The translations under genes were made by a program, and so were the position numbers. The notes below the pieces were generated by a model. The model did not search any database and was not told where the DNA came from. It saw nothing but the letters and a program-made list of their open reading frames with translations. Below, in pieces: positions 15,813 to 17,403 of a DNA stretch of 17,403 nt (position 1 is the stretch's first letter; each line of letters starts with the position of its first letter). The DNA is from Methylomonas sp. (GTDB taxonomy: Bacteria > Pseudomonadota > Gammaproteobacteria > Methylococcales > Methylomonadaceae), in assembly GCA_026988195.1 (NCBI GenBank), contig JALSLS010000229.1, forward strand, positions 1 through 17,403, written 5' to 3'.

Positions 15813-17403
15813 ATGATAAAAGCCGTTATTTTTTTGTTATTTAGCTCGTTCCTTATTAGCGCCGCAGAAAGTGAAAATCTGCCTGCAGATAATTTTATTG
15901 AAATCAACGAAGCTATTCAGCAAACGATAACCGCTGAAACTCACCCTTATATAAAAAACCATATTTTTTTAAACTATAAAAAAACCCTAGATGATCTGTA
16001 TTTTTTAGCTCCACAACATTTGCTATGGACAACGCCAGACAATCAAAATATTAATGCGGCATTCCAGTTATTAGCAAATGCAAGTAGTAGTGGTTTAAAT
16101 CCAGAGTATTATAATTTAGCCGATTTACAAAAAAGATGGCAGCAACTTAACCAACAAGAAAAAGTGAGCCATACTGAATATGCATTACTTGATACCGCCA
16201 TTAGCATTAACCTAATTCATTTTCTTTCGGACCTTCACTTTGGTCGTATAGACCCACGAACTTTAAAACCTAATTATAATAATAAAAATAATGCTATCAC
16301 CTTAATCCCTGTTATTTTAGAGGCGCTTAACACGCATAAAATACCAGAACTTACTCATAAGGTAGAGCCTTCTGCACTTGCTTACCAGCAGTTAAAAAAA
16401 GCGCTTTTAGATTATCAAAACAAGGATACTGGGCGGCCTATAATCAACCTAAGCTATACCTCATCATTGCACCCTGCTGACCAGTCACAGCAAATCACAG
16501 CAATAAGGCAGCAGCTTCATATTCTTGAATATTCAACCGATGAAAATAATATTTCTTCTTTTTATGATCAAGACCTTGCTAATCAAATCAAGCAATTCCA
16601 GCTCCATCATGGACTGAATCAAGATGGTATTATTGGTAAAAATACTATTAAAGCGTTGAATATACAGCCTTATCAACGTATTCAAATGATAAAGCTGGCA
16701 TTGGAAAGGTTTCGCTGGTTACCAAAAACACTTGCTAGTCCATTAATTATGGTTAATATCCCAGCCTTTCAACTCAAGGCTTACTACCCTGATGACAAGG
16801 AGATAGGTAAAACACAAATTTTGAATATGAAAGTGATCGTCGGTAAATCGAAAAAGGATAAATTCAAGTCCCCTGTTTTTACCGCAAATATGTATTACCT
16901 TGAATTTTCGCCTTACTGGAATATTCCAAAAAGCATTGCCTTTGACGAAATCTTACCGCAATTAAAGGAAAACCCGCTTTATTTAGAAGAACACAATATG
17001 GAGCTAGTCTCAGGCTTTCACGATAACGAAACGCCATTAGTTTACACAGAAGATTCATTTGAGCAGTTGGAATCAGGTAATTTGATGCTGAGACAACGCC
17101 CCGGAAAAGGCAATGCATTAGGTAAAGTAAAATTCATTTTCCCTAATCATTATAATGTGTACCTGCATGATACCCCATCGCGTCATTTATTCAGGAAATC
17201 TAAAAGGGATCTTAGTCACGGCTGTATTCGGGTAGAAAAACCAACAGAGTTAGCCCGTTTTTTACTACAATCAAAACCAGGTTGGGGGCAAAAAGAGGTG
17301 ATAAAGGCGATGAATTTATCTAGCCCAAAAAGAGTTAGATTAAACCAGTCTATCCCTGTCATTATTTATTATTCAACAGTATCCATTGTACAAGGCTCTG
17401 TAG
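15813..17403 (+). CDS. L,D-transpeptidase, YcbB/LdtD family (3' end outside window)
   Basis: The frame is open for 530 codons from the ATG at 15813 to the right edge, with no stop, so the C-terminus is missing. Residues 1-18 form a signal peptide (MIKAVIFLLFSSFLISAA). A YcbB-type scaffold region follows (about 50-220; LLANASSSGLNPEYYNLADL), then a peptidoglycan-binding domain (about 225-290; QFQLHHGLNQDGIIGKNT), then the YkuD catalytic domain (about 318-500). The catalytic motif is complete: His452 in YLHDTPS, and SHGCIRV with His469, Cys471 and Arg474. The family makes 3-3 cross-links between diaminopimelate residues of peptidoglycan in the periplasm and can bypass penicillin-binding proteins. 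The start lies 5 bases after hyi, so translation is probably coupled; there is no strong Shine-Dalgarno sequence. E. coli YcbB is longer (about 615 residues), so little may be missing. Confidence 0.92.
   Translation, partial: MIKAVIFLLFSSFLISAAESENLPADNFIEINEAIQQTITAETHPYIKNHIFLNYKKTLDDLYFLAPQHLLWTTPDNQNINAAFQLLANASSSGLNPEYYNLADLQKRWQQLNQQEKVSHTEYALLDTAISINLIHFLSDLHFGRIDPRTLKPNYNNKNNAITLIPVILEALNTHKIPELTHKVEPSALAYQQLKKALLDYQNKDTGRPIINLSYTSSLHPADQSQQITAIRQQLHILEYSTDENNISSFYDQDLANQIKQFQLHHGLNQDGIIGKNTIKALNIQPYQRIQMIKLALERFRWLPKTLASPLIMVNIPAFQLKAYYPDDKEIGKTQILNMKVIVGKSKKDKFKSPVFTANMYYLEFSPYWNIPKSIAFDEILPQLKENPLYLEEHNMELVSGFHDNETPLVYTEDSFEQLESGNLMLRQRPGKGNALGKVKFIFPNHYNVYLHDTPSRHLFRKSKRDLSHGCIRVEKPTELARFLLQSKPGWGQKEVIKAMNLSSPKRVRLNQSIPVIIYYSTVSIVQGSV

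Noticed and set aside
1..17403. CRISPR arrays, tRNA genes, IS ends, phage genes
   Set aside because: I looked for repeat-spacer spacing, tRNA arms, transposase motifs and terminal inverted repeats and saw none.

Overview
The window looks like chromosomal DNA of an AT-rich Gram-negative bacterium, most likely a gammaproteobacterium. Three things point there: a YcbB-type L,D-transpeptidase, a Hyi-type hydroxypyruvate isomerase, and several large Sec-exported proteins built from Ig-like, TSP3/calcium-loop and beta-propeller modules. I cannot name the genus. No tRNA, rRNA, CRISPR array, IS element or phage gene is visible.

The left half (1-9083) reads entirely on the minus strand and carries exported or membrane proteins. 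In order of transcription: a 216-aa secreted protein with a PEP-CTERM-like tail (8433-9083); a roughly 1100-aa multidomain exoprotein with Ig-like, Big-1-like, carboxypeptidase-regulatory-like and cysteine-rich modules (5033-8326); a small exported protein of unknown family (4382-4960); and a small two-helix membrane protein (3838-4368). These last two lie 13 bases apart in a strikingly AT-rich stretch. Last comes a large surface protein that leaves the window at base 1 (1-3654). It has two clusters of calcium-type aspartate loops around seven LVIVD repeats, followed by a train of Big_5-like domains. Any earlier gene call that omitted it missed a continuous 1218-codon frame.

The right half (9314-17403) reads on the plus strand from a 230-base divergent promoter region. 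It holds four co-directional genes: an exported FG-GAP/UnbV/HEAT-repeat protein; a fusion of a five-helix cytochrome b-like membrane domain with a pentaheme c domain; hydroxypyruvate isomerase (hyi); and a YcbB-type L,D-transpeptidase that runs off the right edge. The gaps are 86, 9 and 5 bases, so at least the last three are probably one transcript. The first two genes look like an envelope redox module: a quinol-linked multiheme cytochrome beside a large beta-propeller/HEAT scaffold. The last two are metabolic and cell-wall genes with no obvious link to it.

The most notable points are the cytochrome b/pentaheme c fusion paired with the FG-GAP/UnbV/HEAT protein; a perfect in-frame 3 x 9-bp repeat inside a putative heme-ligating helix; and homopolymer tracts (G8, C7, A10) inside genes for envelope proteins, which could cause switching by slippage. 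All domain assignments were made by reading the translations, without database searches.
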